Below, piece by piece: positions 45,454 to 55,458 of a stretch of DNA of 64,000 nucleotides. The DNA is from Nocardia cyriacigeorgica (GTDB lineage: Bacteria; Actinomycetota; Actinomycetes; Mycobacteriales; Mycobacteriaceae). Under the pieces are notes generated by a model that saw only the letters and a list, made by a program, of their open reading frames with translations, was not told where the DNA came from and searched no databases. Each line of letters starts with the position of its first letter. The first letter of the stretch is position 1. A program made the translations under genes and the position numbers. The DNA lies in the NCBI RefSeq assembly GCF_010868145.1, contig NZ_JAAGUY010000005.1, forward strand, positions 1 through 64,000, read 5' to 3'.

Positions 45454-47002
45454 GAACATTCACCATCTCATCGCGATCACTGCGCAAACCTTCCGACTCC
45501 ACTTCCAGGCCCATGCGCAGCAGTTCGTCGAACAGCGAATCGATGTCCTGCTCGGTCGATTCGGGGTTGAGCAGCGTGAGTTTCAGGCAGGTGCGCGGCT
45601 CACCTTCGCCGTGCACCCGCACCTGGGTGCGCCCGATCAGCGCCTTGCCCGAGCTGATCAGGCGGCGCCGCAGTTCACCGTTCACCTGGTCGAGATCCAG
45701 ATCCTCGCAGCGGTAGCGGAACACCACCGTGGTGAGGGTCACCGGCGCCACCAGCTCGAGCTGGAGTTCGGTACCGATCCGGCGCTCAGCGAAGCGGGCC
45801 AGCTCATGGCAGGTGTCGAGCATCTCGCCGAGGCCGTCGCGACCGTAGGCCAGGAAGGTCGCGGCCACCTTGAGCACATCAGGGCGACGGGTGGTCTGGA
45901 GTGTCTGTCCGAGCAGACCGCCGAATCCGGCTTCCACGTCGTCGTCGGGGTTGAGGTAGGCGACCGAACGATTCAGCGAGGCGAATCGCTCCTGATCGGC
46001 TAGCAGCAGCACGCTTGCGGCTGCAGGCTGCCAGCCGACCTTGTGTAGATCCAGCGTCACCGAGTCGGCGCGTTCGATGCCGGTCAGCAGACCGGACAGC
46101 TTGTCGGAGAACAGCGAACCGAAACCGTAGGCCGCGTCGACGTGGAACCACACATTGTGCCGAGCCGTGATCTCGGCGATCTCGGGCAGCGGGTCGACCG
46201 AGCCGAAATCGGTGGTGCCCGCGGTAGCGACGACCGCGACCGGAGTGTGGCTCTCGGCGAGCTCGGTCAGCAACTGATCGAGGGCTTCCGGGATCATCCG
46301 GTGCTCGGAGTCGACCGGCACCGGGATCGTCGCCGCCTCACCGAGACCCAGCGTGGCGCAGGCGCGGTGGATAGAGAAATGCGCCACCCGCGAGCACAGC
46401 ACCACCGGACGTGGCAGCGCGCTCACACCGTTCTGGCGGATATCGATGCCGAGCTGTGCCGCGCCGTAGTCGCGGGCGATCAACAGCGCCAGCAGGTTCG
46501 AGTAGGACCCGCCGGGACCGAAGACGCCGCCGGCGGTCGCGGGCAGTCCTGCCAGCGCGGCCAGCCCGCTGACCGTCCACTTCTCGATGGCCAGTGTGGC
46601 CGGGCCGGAGTCGTAGGTGTCCAGCGAGGCATTGGAGGCGCTGGCCAGTGCGTCGGCGACCACGGCGACGGTCAGCGGCGGCGGCTGCAGATGCGCGGCG
46701 CACAGCTTATGGGTCAGGTCGAGGCCGTAGGCGGCGATCAGATCGGCCAGCTGCGTCAACGCGGCCGATTCGCCCACCCCACTGTCCGGAATACGTTCGG
46801 GCCCCAGCGCTCGAGCGACGATATCGAGCACCTCGGCGGGATCACCGGATGGCAACGGCGACCGGTGGTGGCGGCTCTCCTCGACCGCCGCGGCCAGCTG
46901 CGCGAGACCGCCACCTGCGGCGGTCCAACCCTCGCCCGGATCGGCGAACTTGGATGACCTTCCCCAAGGGGAAGTGGATTCATGTGACACGGAAAGCCCC
47001 AC
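45446..47002 (-). CDS. PLP-dependent amino-acid decarboxylase (DesA-like, group II)
   Basis: 518 residues. The PLP lysine is Lys321 in LDLHKVGWQP, with VDAAYGFG upstream as the Asp that binds the pyridine ring, and a second half with SVAYLNPDDD. Group II decarboxylases of siderophore loci convert lysine to cadaverine or diaminobutyrate to diaminopropane. Neighbouring N-monooxygenase and NIS synthetase favour a DesA-type role making the diamine of a hydroxamate unit; the substrate is not proven by sequence alone. Confidence 0.85.
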   Translation of the reverse strand: MGLSVSHESTSPWGRSSKFADPGEGWTAAGGGLAQLAAAVEESRHHRSPLPSGDPAEVLDIVARALGPERIPDSGVGESAALTQLADLIAAYGLDLTHKLCAAHLQPPPLTVAVVADALASASNASLDTYDSGPATLAIEKWTVSGLAALAGLPATAGGVFGPGGSYSNLLALLIARDYGAAQLGIDIRQNGVSALPRPVVLCSRVAHFSIHRACATLGLGEAATIPVPVDSEHRMIPEALDQLLTELAESHTPVAVVATAGTTDFGSVDPLPEIAEITARHNVWFHVDAAYGFGSLFSDKLSGLLTGIERADSVTLDLHKVGWQPAAASVLLLADQERFASLNRSVAYLNPDDDVEAGFGGLLGQTLQTTRRPDVLKVAATFLAYGRDGLGEMLDTCHELARFAERRIGTELQLELVAPVTLTTVVFRYRCEDLDLDQVNGELRRRLISSGKALIGRTQVRVHGEGEPRTCLKLTLLNPESTEQDIDSLFDELLRMGLEVESEGLRSDRDEMVNVHE

Positions 47003-47097
47003 TCCGTTGAATGACTTGGCGAACGAACTTGTTTCGGCCGAGGTGGTCTGCGCGCGCGAGCTTCCTCGCGGCGACCCGCACGATCACCTCGCCGTGG

Positions 47098-49452
47098 CTA
47101 CCCCGGCCGTAGCGGCACCACCGCGGTCCGCGCGAGCCGGTAGGCCGCGATGCCGGAACCGACGTCGGAGGTCGCCACTCGATCGAAGACCTCATGCCGG
47201 TCGGCGGATGCGCGCACGCGCGCCCAGTCACTGAGGATCGGAATGAGTTCCCCGCGCGCCCAACGCGGCGCCTGATCCTCGAAGTTGGGCGACCGCGGAT
47301 CACCGCTGACACCCAGCGGCACGATCCAGCGACCCGCGTCACGGTCGGCCAGATCCCAGATGTATCGCGCGGCCGATCCCAGGCTGCACGCATGGGAGAA
47401 CCCGACGGCGCTCGCATTGGCGAAAACACATTCGGAATCACCGCCAAGTGGCAGCCGGCTCGGCCGCACACGTGCCGACATCTCGGGATGCTTCGGTGAC
47501 ATCCCGGCCAGATCCATACCGTGCAGCGGGTGCAGTACGTGCACGCTGCCCCAGGTCGGAACGGTCTCCAGCTCGGCCAGATGCGCAGCGACCGCCTCGA
47601 CGGACTCGGTGAGCAGCCGGTCGATATCCACGCCGACACCGGGTGCGCGTCGAAGCACGGAATCCAGTGCCGCCGCGAGCCGCGTCTCCACCACGAACCA
47701 CGGGTTGAGCACCGGCGAGAACAGGTGCGGCACAGACAGTCCGGCGAGTGCCTCATGGTGGGCGATGGCGCGGACCAGGCGGGTGCGAACCTCCGCGAAC
47801 ACGTAGGCGTCGGTGCTGTCGGCCCCCATGGCGCCGTCCCAGGCGAGCAGCCTGCGGCGGACTTCGTCACCGGCCGGACTCAGTTCGGTCAGCGCCGGTA
47901 GCAGTGCGCAGATGACATCGGATTGTTCGTTGGCGACATCGCCGTGGATGCGTTCGCAGCCGTCCACGGAAACGGCCGGGTCGGCGGCGAGCAGTTCGCC
48001 GATCCGCGCCCCGCGCGCCGAAGCCGCGCATTCGGTGGTGACCGGTTGCAGTGGCAGCGAATCCGCGATGCGCTGGTTGGCGATCACCGAATAGTCGGAG
48101 ACGCCCGCGTCGAAGCCGTCGTCGGTCACCGAGGGCGTGACGTAGCCGCGCCACTGATACCGCGCGTCCCAGCCAGGGACGGGCAGCCAGTAATTCTCGT
48201 GCGCCCGCACCGGAATCTTGCCGACCACATGGTGGGTCATCCGCCCGCTGGTATCGGCGATGACGATCCGGTTGACCGGCTCCACCCACTCCCGCATGGC
48301 CTGCTCGACATCGCCGACATTCTTGGCGAACAACACATCAAGCGCGGCGTCGAAGGTGACCTCGGGATCGTTCAGCATGGGGCTGCGCAGGCTCAGCGCG
48401 AAAGACTTCTCCGGCCCGCCGAACAGCACCGGACCGTTGCCGGTGCTGATGATCTCGAGGTCGACCGGATCGCCGTCGCGCACCAGGATCCGCTCGTGCC
48501 GGATATCGGCCGCGCGGACACCGTCGGCCGATTCGGCGAGCACCTCGGCGCCCGACCTGCTGAGCCGCTCCAGGTAGAGGTCCTGGTAGTCGGCCATCGC
48601 ATTGGTGATCCCCCACGCCACCGTGCCGGAATGGCAGAAGTGCGGAACGCCGGGGACGCCGGCGAACGAGAATCCGACGACATCGAATTCCGGGCAGGCC
48701 AAGTGGAACTGCTGGTAGATGCCGGGCAGTTCCAGGAAGCGATGCGGATCGCCCGCGATCAGCGGCGCACCGGTCGCGGTGCGCGTCGCGGCCACACCCC
48801 AGGCGTTGCTCCCGGACAGCGGTTCACCGAACGATTCGCGCGGCGCCTCGGTCCCCTGCGCATCCTCGGCGAACCGGGCGAGCAGGTCGGTGAGGAACGT
48901 CTCGTCGGGGTAATCGGGCACGGTCTGCGAGGTGGCGTCCACTCCCTCGCAGTCGAACAGGGCCAGCGCATCGGCGCCGAGCGCGCGGACCGCGTGCAGG
49001 CGCCACAGCTTCGTGGTGAAACGTCCGAACAGGATGTGGTGCAACAGGAACGCCGAGATCGGGGTCCACGGCTGCCACGGAGTGGGCCGATGACCCAGTT
49101 CGGTCAGTTCGATGGCGTCGGCGGTGTCGACCGTGGCGTTGACGCCATCGACATAGGCGCGGATCAACCGCTGCGAACGCGGCGAGGACGCCTCGTAGAT
49201 CCGGCGGGCAGCCCGGTCGAGCTGAGTGCGACGAGCGAATTCGTCCCAGCCGATGCCGTCGGCGCCGAAGACCTCCGCGCTGCGGCCCTCGGCTCGCAGG
49301 CGGATGAACTCGAGCTGCCAGGCGCGGTCCACGCCGCACGCGTACCCCTGGCCGAAGAGTGCGCCCTCGGCGGAATCGGCGACGATATGCGGGATGCCCT
49401 GAGCATCCCTGATGATCTCCAGGTCCGCCGTCACGGCGTTGCCGGTCGTCAC
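47098..49452 (-). CDS. Penicillin-acylase-family Ntn hydrolase (DesG-like)
   Basis: 784 residues. The expected autoprocessing site is LSGSNAWGV, with Ser215 the N-terminal nucleophile of the beta chain. No signal peptide is seen, in contrast to periplasmic PvdQ, so it is probably cytosolic. Its ATG overlaps the NIS synthetase stop by four bases. Related acylases occur in some desferrioxamine loci, where they help exchange acyl or aryl-acyl groups on the diamine unit. Editing or trimming of an acyl group here is inference. Confidence 0.85.
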   Translation of the reverse strand: MTTGNAVTADLEIIRDAQGIPHIVADSAEGALFGQGYACGVDRAWQLEFIRLRAEGRSAEVFGADGIGWDEFARRTQLDRAARRIYEASSPRSQRLIRAYVDGVNATVDTADAIELTELGHRPTPWQPWTPISAFLLHHILFGRFTTKLWRLHAVRALGADALALFDCEGVDATSQTVPDYPDETFLTDLLARFAEDAQGTEAPRESFGEPLSGSNAWGVAATRTATGAPLIAGDPHRFLELPGIYQQFHLACPEFDVVGFSFAGVPGVPHFCHSGTVAWGITNAMADYQDLYLERLSRSGAEVLAESADGVRAADIRHERILVRDGDPVDLEIISTGNGPVLFGGPEKSFALSLRSPMLNDPEVTFDAALDVLFAKNVGDVEQAMREWVEPVNRIVIADTSGRMTHHVVGKIPVRAHENYWLPVPGWDARYQWRGYVTPSVTDDGFDAGVSDYSVIANQRIADSLPLQPVTTECAASARGARIGELLAADPAVSVDGCERIHGDVANEQSDVICALLPALTELSPAGDEVRRRLLAWDGAMGADSTDAYVFAEVRTRLVRAIAHHEALAGLSVPHLFSPVLNPWFVVETRLAAALDSVLRRAPGVGVDIDRLLTESVEAVAAHLAELETVPTWGSVHVLHPLHGMDLAGMSPKHPEMSARVRPSRLPLGGDSECVFANASAVGFSHACSLGSAARYIWDLADRDAGRWIVPLGVSGDPRSPNFEDQAPRWARGELIPILSDWARVRASADRHEVFDRVATSDVGSGIAAYRLARTAVVPLRPG

Positions 49453-51266
49453 GAGACCGCCACCTCCTCCGCGCGCACAGAATCGGCCGGCGGCCGATGG
49501 CCCGCGATCGGGTTCACCAGTTCGTGGTCGGCGTCGACCAGGGTCGAATACGAATCACCGAGATTCACCATGCGCCGGTTGTTCGACAGCTGAAGACGAT
49601 TCATGTGGATCGCCTTGAAGGTCGGTGCGAACAGATCCCATCTGCGGAACTTCTCCGCCATATCGGGATGCTGCTGCTGGAACTCGATGACTCCGCGCGC
49701 GACAATGGCCCAGAATTCCTGGTCCGCGACCAGTCCGCGCGAATGCAATATCAGCGCGAGATGGCGCAGGTAATCGTCGAATACGTCCGAGAGCACGCCC
49801 ATGTTGCGGATCTCGTCGGCCTCCTCGGTCACCGCGCGACGACAGGTGTCCGGAATGCCTTCCGGCGCCGCGAAAATGGAGACCTCTTCACCGATGTCCT
49901 TGAGGATGCCGCGTACGGGCACTCCGCCGTCGAGCACCAGAATCAGGTTCTCACCGTGTGGGGAGAACTTGAACTCGTACTTGTACAGCAGATACATGAT
50001 CGGCTGGAGATAGCAGCGCAGGTATCTGGCCAACCATTCCTCGGCGGGCAGGCCCGAACGGCGGATGACCGCCTCGACCAGCGGGTCGCCGTGATGGTCG
50101 ATATGCAGTAGCGCGGCCATGGTGGTGAGCTGCTCGTTGTCGTCCACCAACGGAACCGGGCTCTCACGCCACAGCGCCGACAGCAGCTTGCGGTACTCCG
50201 AACCCGGTTCGGTGAGGGCGTTGTAGGTGGTGCTCCGGTAGCCGATCGCCGCCACCTCGTACAGCATCTCGAAGCCGAGCGACTTCAGGTACGGGTCGCC
50301 GTTCACCTGGGCGCGGACCCAGTCGTTGATCAGCGGGGTGGTGCGCATGTAATCGGCGGACATGCCACGGGTGAAACCCATATTGACGATCGACAGCGCC
50401 ATCTTCACGTAGTGGCGGACCGGATTCGACACATTGAACAGGGTTCGGATGGACTGCTGCGGCTGGTACAGATCCGGTGCGTCGCCGACCTTCACGATCT
50501 TCTGCTCGGCGATGTCGACCGCGTAGATGCGCGCGATCTTCTGTACCCATTGCCACGGGTGCACCGGCATGTAGTAGTAAGCCGCCGGATCGAGACCGCG
50601 GGCGATGAGCACGGCGTCGAAACGCGCGAGCGTCTCCGCACCGAGCTCCGCACGCACCAGGCTGTCGTAGTCGAGGCCGGACACCGCGGCGAAATCGGTG
50701 TTCTCGCGCAGTACGGCCACCCAGGTCAGCGGGAATCGCCCACCCGATTCGGGTGCGTAGCGCTCCACATCGTCGGCGCTGAAGCCGAGCCGCCCGGCAT
50801 TGGCGACGATGCAGGGGTGCCCCTCGGTCATCGTCCGCTCGATCGTCTGGAAATCGGCATCCGCCAGTTCCGCCGCCGTGATGCGCCGCGCATCGGGGCG
50901 ATTCGTGCTGATGGCGAGCGTGTTGGTGAATTCTTCGAGATATTCCGGCAATACGTCCGGGGAAATACCGAGGGAGTCACTGAGATCGATGAGCAAGTCG
51001 ATCGAGTCGATCCGCAGCTCCGCGCCGTCACGCACCCGTCGCAACGACGATTCGTCGATACCCCAACTGTCAAGAGACAGAACCTCGGCGCGGAACCGGT
51101 ATTCGGTGCGGCCGTCATCGGAATAGACCACGTACAGACCGGGCGACTGTTCGACCGGGTGAACGAAACGCTCATGACAGAACTCGGACAGGATCTTCTT
51201 CGCGATTCTGGCGTTGTAGGTCTGCCAGAACGAACGATGGTCGGCCGAAGCCTCGGTACTACTCAA
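49449..51266 (-). CDS. NRPS-independent siderophore synthetase (IucA/IucC family)
   Basis: 605 residues. Motifs: [34 protein letters not shown] and the C-terminal [14 protein letters not shown] followed by ILKDIGEEV, all typical of NIS synthetases. These use ATP to join a carboxylate (for example succinyl- or citryl-) to an amine or hydroxylamine. With the decarboxylase and monooxygenase it forms a desferrioxamine-type hydroxamate set. 12 bases after the stop-side of the fusion gene. Confidence 0.92.
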   Translation of the reverse strand: MSSTEASADHRSFWQTYNARIAKKILSEFCHERFVHPVEQSPGLYVVYSDDGRTEYRFRAEVLSLDSWGIDESSLRRVRDGAELRIDSIDLLIDLSDSLGISPDVLPEYLEEFTNTLAISTNRPDARRITAAELADADFQTIERTMTEGHPCIVANAGRLGFSADDVERYAPESGGRFPLTWVAVLRENTDFAAVSGLDYDSLVRAELGAETLARFDAVLIARGLDPAAYYYMPVHPWQWVQKIARIYAVDIAEQKIVKVGDAPDLYQPQQSIRTLFNVSNPVRHYVKMALSIVNMGFTRGMSADYMRTTPLINDWVRAQVNGDPYLKSLGFEMLYEVAAIGYRSTTYNALTEPGSEYRKLLSALWRESPVPLVDDNEQLTTMAALLHIDHHGDPLVEAVIRRSGLPAEEWLARYLRCYLQPIMYLLYKYEFKFSPHGENLILVLDGGVPVRGILKDIGEEVSIFAAPEGIPDTCRRAVTEEADEIRNMGVLSDVFDDYLRHLALILHSRGLVADQEFWAIVARGVIEFQQQHPDMAEKFRRWDLFAPTFKAIHMNRLQLSNNRRMVNLGDSYSTLVDADHELVNPIAGHRPPADSVRAEEVAVS

Positions 51267-51278
51267 AACGCTGCCTTC

Positions 51279-53429
51279 TCAAAGATTGGAACGCTGATCG
51301 ACGACTGCGAGAGACCGCCCGTTGTCCGTCACGCGAATGAAATTCGCCCGCGTGCAGTAGCTGAGCCGGGCCACCTTGTCCGCCACCGGATAATCACCGG
51401 CGACCACGAATCCGACGGCGGCGTTGAGGGCCTGCACGTCCAGGTTGCGCACATCCGGCTCGACCACGACACGCTGCGCACCGAGTTCGAAGAACGCGGT
51501 CCGCATGATGTGCAGCATCACGTTCCCGGTGAACGCCGGTAGCCGGCGATCGGTGCTCGCGACCAGCAGATGCATGCCGACATCGCCGGGCTCGTGCTCG
51601 TAGCCGGTGCCGGGTTTGGCCAGATCGCTCGTCGCGGGGTTGTACAGCTCGAACAGGAACTGCGGTTCGCCTTCGAAATAGCCGATGCGCATGCCGAAGC
51701 GAGGGTCGGGATCGGTACCCGCCTCCCGGATCAGTTCCTGCACGTCGGCCACGCTGCTGTCGAGCATTCCCCAGTACGCCGATTTCGGATGGTTGAGCCA
51801 ACCGTGGGCGACCACGGCATCGCGCTCGACGTCCATCGGCCGGGACTCGAAGTGGTACACCGGCGCGGCCACGGTCTCGGGGCCGGGTGCGGTACGGTCC
51901 CATTCCCCTTCGATCAGCAGATCCAGCAGGCGCACGTAGTAGTCGAACATCGACCGCGCGGTCTTCGGCGCCAGGTCGGGGGTGCGCACGCCCCAGTTCA
52001 CCAGCAGTCCGCCCGACACCTCGACGACCTTCGCGTCGAGCAGCATCTGCGGACCCTGCGAGACGATCCAGGACGGCTCGCCGAGCACCTCGGCCACCAC
52101 CGGCGAAAACAACTCGCCGAGTCCGAGCGCACTGGTGAACACCACCGGCGACACCACCGGCTCGCCGAGTTCGCGCAGCACATCGAGACCGCCGGCGATG
52201 CCGCGACCCGCCGCCTCGTGCATCGCTGTCCGCATACCGCTGGCCCGCTGGGCCAGGGGCTGTTCCTCGGCGAGGTCCACGTCCACGACGATCGTGGAGG
52301 TGAAAGCGCCCACCACCTCGTCCACGCCGGAGTGCACCGCGTCCCTGTCGTGCAGCGGCACGGTCAGGTGGAATCGCCTACTTGCCGAGAACGCCCCGAC
52401 GGCCTCGGCGAACGCGGCCGCCATGGCGGCCGCGGGTGTCACTCCACGCTTACGAGCGCCTTCCTCCAGCTGTTGCCTGCCTGCGGCGTCGATGAGGTGG
52501 TGCAGGCGCAACGTCGCGGGTGCCGCATCGGCACCGGCCGCGTTCGCGGGAAGTTCGGGCGGACCGGGCAAATCGGCGATTCTAGCCTTCCACCAGGCCA
52601 CATCGGTGTCCCGCGCACGGCGCCGAGCCGAAAGGGCCGGAAAGGTCGCGCCGAGTTCCGGGAGATCCTCACCCAGGTAGAGCCGAGCCAGATCATCCAC
52701 CAGCACGCGATAACTCATGGCGTCGGCCGCGATCATGTCCACGGCCAGATGGACCCGCCCGCGCCCTTCGGGCAGCAGGGTCAGCTCAGCGTGCAGTACG
52801 GCGGCTTCGCCGGTCGGCAGGCTGCGTTGCGCACCCTGCTGCCGTCGTTGTTCCATGGTCTCGGCAACCGACGTCGGCGAATTCTGCCGGAGGTCGTGTA
52901 CGTCAACAATGTCCGCGTGCGCGGCGCCGATGACCTGGGTGCCGTCCTGGAGTGGCCGGACGCGAAGCATCGGATGGCGCTCGAGCAACGCCCCCACCGC
53001 CGCACGGAAACGCTCGGGATCCAGCGCGGGGCCGTCGAACTCGACATAGAGATGCGCGGCGCCGCTGCCGAGCGCGTCATCGCGTGAGCGTCCGGTCCAA
53101 TACGCGTGCTGCGTAGTCGCGAGCGGGAACGCGGCAGCCAGATCCGCGTCATCGAAATCAACAGTGGTGGAATCGCTGTCGGCCAATCGGCATTCGCCGA
53201 GCAGAGCCGCCCAGGCATCGATCGTCGGCTCGGCCGCCAACCGCGCCAAGTCGGCGTCGTAGCCGAGACTGCGCCACCGGCCAACCAGCCGCATCATGCG
53301 GACCGAGTCGAGTCCCTGCTCGATGAGGTTGGCGCCGGTATCGACATCGGCGGATGGGATCCCGAGCACCGAACCGATCTCCGCCTGGAGATCGATCTCC
53401 GTACCGAGCTCTGGACGAGCAACCACCAT
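51279..53429 (-). CDS. ArCP-Cy-acyltransferase (AlcB-type GNAT) fusion protein
   Basis: 716 residues. An aryl/peptidyl carrier domain with Ser42 in [11 protein letters not shown], then a cyclization domain (about 100-520) with DMIAADAMS, then without any adenylation or PCP domain a GNAT fold of the AlcB/IucB/DesC/MbtK type (about 545-716: [56 protein letters not shown]). The first two domains are close relatives of those in the ArCP-Cy-A-PCP protein. The GNAT part should acylate an N-hydroxy-amine. First gene of the operon to the left, with iron boxes just upstream. Confidence 0.85.
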   Translation of the reverse strand: MVVARPELGTEIDLQAEIGSVLGIPSADVDTGANLIEQGLDSVRMMRLVGRWRSLGYDADLARLAAEPTIDAWAALLGECRLADSDSTTVDFDDADLAAAFPLATTQHAYWTGRSRDDALGSGAAHLYVEFDGPALDPERFRAAVGALLERHPMLRVRPLQDGTQVIGAAHADIVDVHDLRQNSPTSVAETMEQRRQQGAQRSLPTGEAAVLHAELTLLPEGRGRVHLAVDMIAADAMSYRVLVDDLARLYLGEDLPELGATFPALSARRRARDTDVAWWKARIADLPGPPELPANAAGADAAPATLRLHHLIDAAGRQQLEEGARKRGVTPAAAMAAAFAEAVGAFSASRRFHLTVPLHDRDAVHSGVDEVVGAFTSTIVVDVDLAEEQPLAQRASGMRTAMHEAAGRGIAGGLDVLRELGEPVVSPVVFTSALGLGELFSPVVAEVLGEPSWIVSQGPQMLLDAKVVEVSGGLLVNWGVRTPDLAPKTARSMFDYYVRLLDLLIEGEWDRTAPGPETVAAPVYHFESRPMDVERDAVVAHGWLNHPKSAYWGMLDSSVADVQELIREAGTDPDPRFGMRIGYFEGEPQFLFELYNPATSDLAKPGTGYEHEPGDVGMHLLVASTDRRLPAFTGNVMLHIMRTAFFELGAQRVVVEPDVRNLDVQALNAAVGFVVAGDYPVADKVARLSYCTRANFIRVTDNGRSLAVVDQRSNL

Positions 53430-53462
53430 CAGAACGCCTCTCGCAGATCAAGAACTCCGCCG

Positions 53463-53496
53463 GTTAGCACACCCTAAAAAATTAGGGTGCACTAAC
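53463..53496 (-). promoter_or_regulatory. Paired inverted iron boxes upstream of the fusion gene
   Basis: GTTAGCACACCCTAA (53463-53477) and TTAGGGTGCACTAAC (53482-53496) form one imperfect palindrome separated by four A. Each half resembles an IdeR half-operator (TTAGGxTxxxCTAAC). The site ends 34 bases upstream of the ATG at 53429. Confidence 0.7.
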
Positions 53497-53577
53497 TCGC
53501 CAACAGAGCATAGCCAAAGGTGGCCGCACGACAAGCATGCTGCGACTGTGACAAACAACCGCCGCTCTCGAATTGGA

Positions 53578-53605
53578 CCCTAGGCAAGCTTAGGCTACAC
53601 TAACC
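53578..53605 (-). promoter_or_regulatory. Overlapping iron boxes between irtB-like and fusion genes
   Basis: CCTAGGCAAGCTTAGG (53579-53594), a near-palindrome, overlaps TTAGGCTACACTAACC (53590-53605), which matches the left and right parts of the IdeR consensus. With the pair at 53463 it gives several operators in the 262-base region before the fusion gene. Confidence 0.65.
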
Positions 53606-53691
53606 ACCCGCCCGGCGGGGTCGGGTCCGAGCGAGAAGCCCGAAAACCACCTCAGGGGACACCCGCCGCTGGTGGCGGATGCCCCCGTCGC

Positions 53692-55458
53692 TCAGTTCGC
53701 GCCTACCCGAGTGGAATCCGAGGCGATCCGCCACCCGGCAGCGTCGTGCTGATGCGCCCAGAACTCGGCGAACCGACCCTGGGCGGCCAGCAACTCCTCG
53801 ACCGTGCCGTCCTCCACGATGCGGCCTGCTTCGAGGAAGAGCACCCGAGCCGCGCCCGCGATAGTGGACAGCCGGTGGGTGACGACCACGCGCGTGCGCT
53901 GCTGCGGGTCATCGGTGATCGCGGCGACCACCGCGGCCTCGTTCTCGGTATCGAGTGCGCTGGTGCCCTCATCGACGAGCAGCACCGACGATGGTTTGAG
54001 CAACGCCCGTGCGATCGAGACGCGTTGGCGTTCACCGCCGGACAGCGCGGTGCCCGCGTCCCCGACCAGGGTGTCGAGCCCCTCGGGCAGGCGTTCGGCG
54101 AACTCCTCGACCCGCGACAGCCGCAGCGCCGACGTCAGTTCCTCCTCGCTCGCACCGGGATTGCCCGCCAGCACGTTCTCCCGGATCGTGCCCGCGAACA
54201 GGTACGGCTGCTGGAACACCATGCTCGTCACTATCGGACGATGCGCCGGATCGAGGGCGCCGCGATCGACACCACCGACCAGCACCTGACCCGAGGCCGG
54301 CTTCTCCAACCCGGCCACCAGTCCGAGCAGGGTGCTCTTGCCTGAGCCGGACGGGCCAACCACCGCGGTGACCTCGCCGGCGCGGAACTCGACGTCGAAG
54401 CCGTCCAGTACCGGTGGGGTGTCGTGTCCATAACCGAAGGACACCCCGCGCAGTTCGACTCCGGCGGCGCCGGATTCCGCGCCCCGCGGCTGCGCGGCAG
54501 CGTCGGTGACCGGCTCGGGCGCATCGATGACGGCCCGGATATCACGCAGGATGCCCCTGCTGGTCTCCAGCGCAGGCGCCAGATCGGCGAGCGCGCCGAA
54601 CGGTTCGAGGAACCGCACGACCACGACGATGAGCGCGACGGCCTCTGGCACGCCGATGGTGTCGTTCACCGCGAGCCATGCCGTGGTGCCTGCGAGCAGC
54701 ACCAGCGTGATCTGGCTGGCCACGCTGAACAGAATCTGCCCGGGAATGTTCAGCAGCAGCAGGCGGGTCGTCGCGCCGTGTTGGGTGGCGAGCGCCGTGC
54801 CGACCTGGCTCCGTTCGGGTTCCACGCGCCGGGCGGCGCGAAGCGCGGCCTGGGTGCGGGCGAATTCGAGGATGCGGGCGGTGAGCGCGCTGTTGGAATC
54901 CTTGGCCACCTCGTCGGCCCGGCGCGAGATCCGCCCGCTGGCCCACAGGGCGCCGAGCAGCAGCGGGACGGCAAACAAGGACACCGCGCCGAGTTGCCAG
55001 GCGACAGGCACCAGCCCGATGCCGATCGCGAACGGCAGCAGCACCGACTGCACCAGTGGCGTCACCTGGTAGCCGAGCAATCCGACCAGGTCGGGGCCGT
55101 TGCTGGCGATGGCGCGACGAGCGGCGGCCGAATTGTCTTCGCCGAACCAGCGCAGCGGGATACGGGCGACCTGCGCGGAGACATCGCGTTGCGCGTGGTC
55201 GAGGATGGTGAAACCGAGGTCGAAGCCGACGCGCGAGGCGATCGCATCCACGATCCACCCGGCGGCGACCGCGACGGTCAACGCACCGACCACCGGCCAG
55301 GCCTCGGCGGGATTGTCACCGAACAACGCGGCGACCAGCGGGACGATCAGCACCACGCCGATCGCGCGCAGGACGGTCGAGACGACGATCAGCACGAGGT
55401 ACCCCCCGAAGCGCGCGCGGCGCTCCGGGGGCAGCAGGCTCAGCAGGGTGCTCGTCAT
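53692..55458 (-). CDS. irtB: ABC exporter-type transporter, IrtB-like half
   Basis: 588 residues. An N-terminal six-helix membrane domain, then an ATPase with Walker [11 protein letters not shown]-loop FQQPYLF, signature [15 protein letters not shown] and Walker [13 protein letters not shown]. Its ATG overlaps the stop of the larger gene upstream (ATGA). By analogy with mycobacterial IrtAB the pair forms one inner-membrane importer for the ferric siderophore. Confidence 0.85.
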   Translation of the reverse strand: MTSTLLSLLPPERRARFGGYLVLIVVSTVLRAIGVVLIVPLVAALFGDNPAEAWPVVGALTVAVAAGWIVDAIASRVGFDLGFTILDHAQRDVSAQVARIPLRWFGEDNSAAARRAIASNGPDLVGLLGYQVTPLVQSVLLPFAIGIGLVPVAWQLGAVSLFAVPLLLGALWASGRISRRADEVAKDSNSALTARILEFARTQAALRAARRVEPERSQVGTALATQHGATTRLLLLNIPGQILFSVASQITLVLLAGTTAWLAVNDTIGVPEAVALIVVVVRFLEPFGALADLAPALETSRGILRDIRAVIDAPEPVTDAAAQPRGAESGAAGVELRGVSFGYGHDTPPVLDGFDVEFRAGEVTAVVGPSGSGKSTLLGLVAGLEKPASGQVLVGGVDRGALDPAHRPIVTSMVFQQPYLFAGTIRENVLAGNPGASEEELTSALRLSRVEEFAERLPEGLDTLVGDAGTALSGGERQRVSIARALLKPSSVLLVDEGTSALDTENEAAVVAAITDDPQQRTRVVVTHRLSTIAGAARVLFLEAGRIVEDGTVEELLAAQGRFAEFWAHQHDAAGWRIASDSTRVGAN

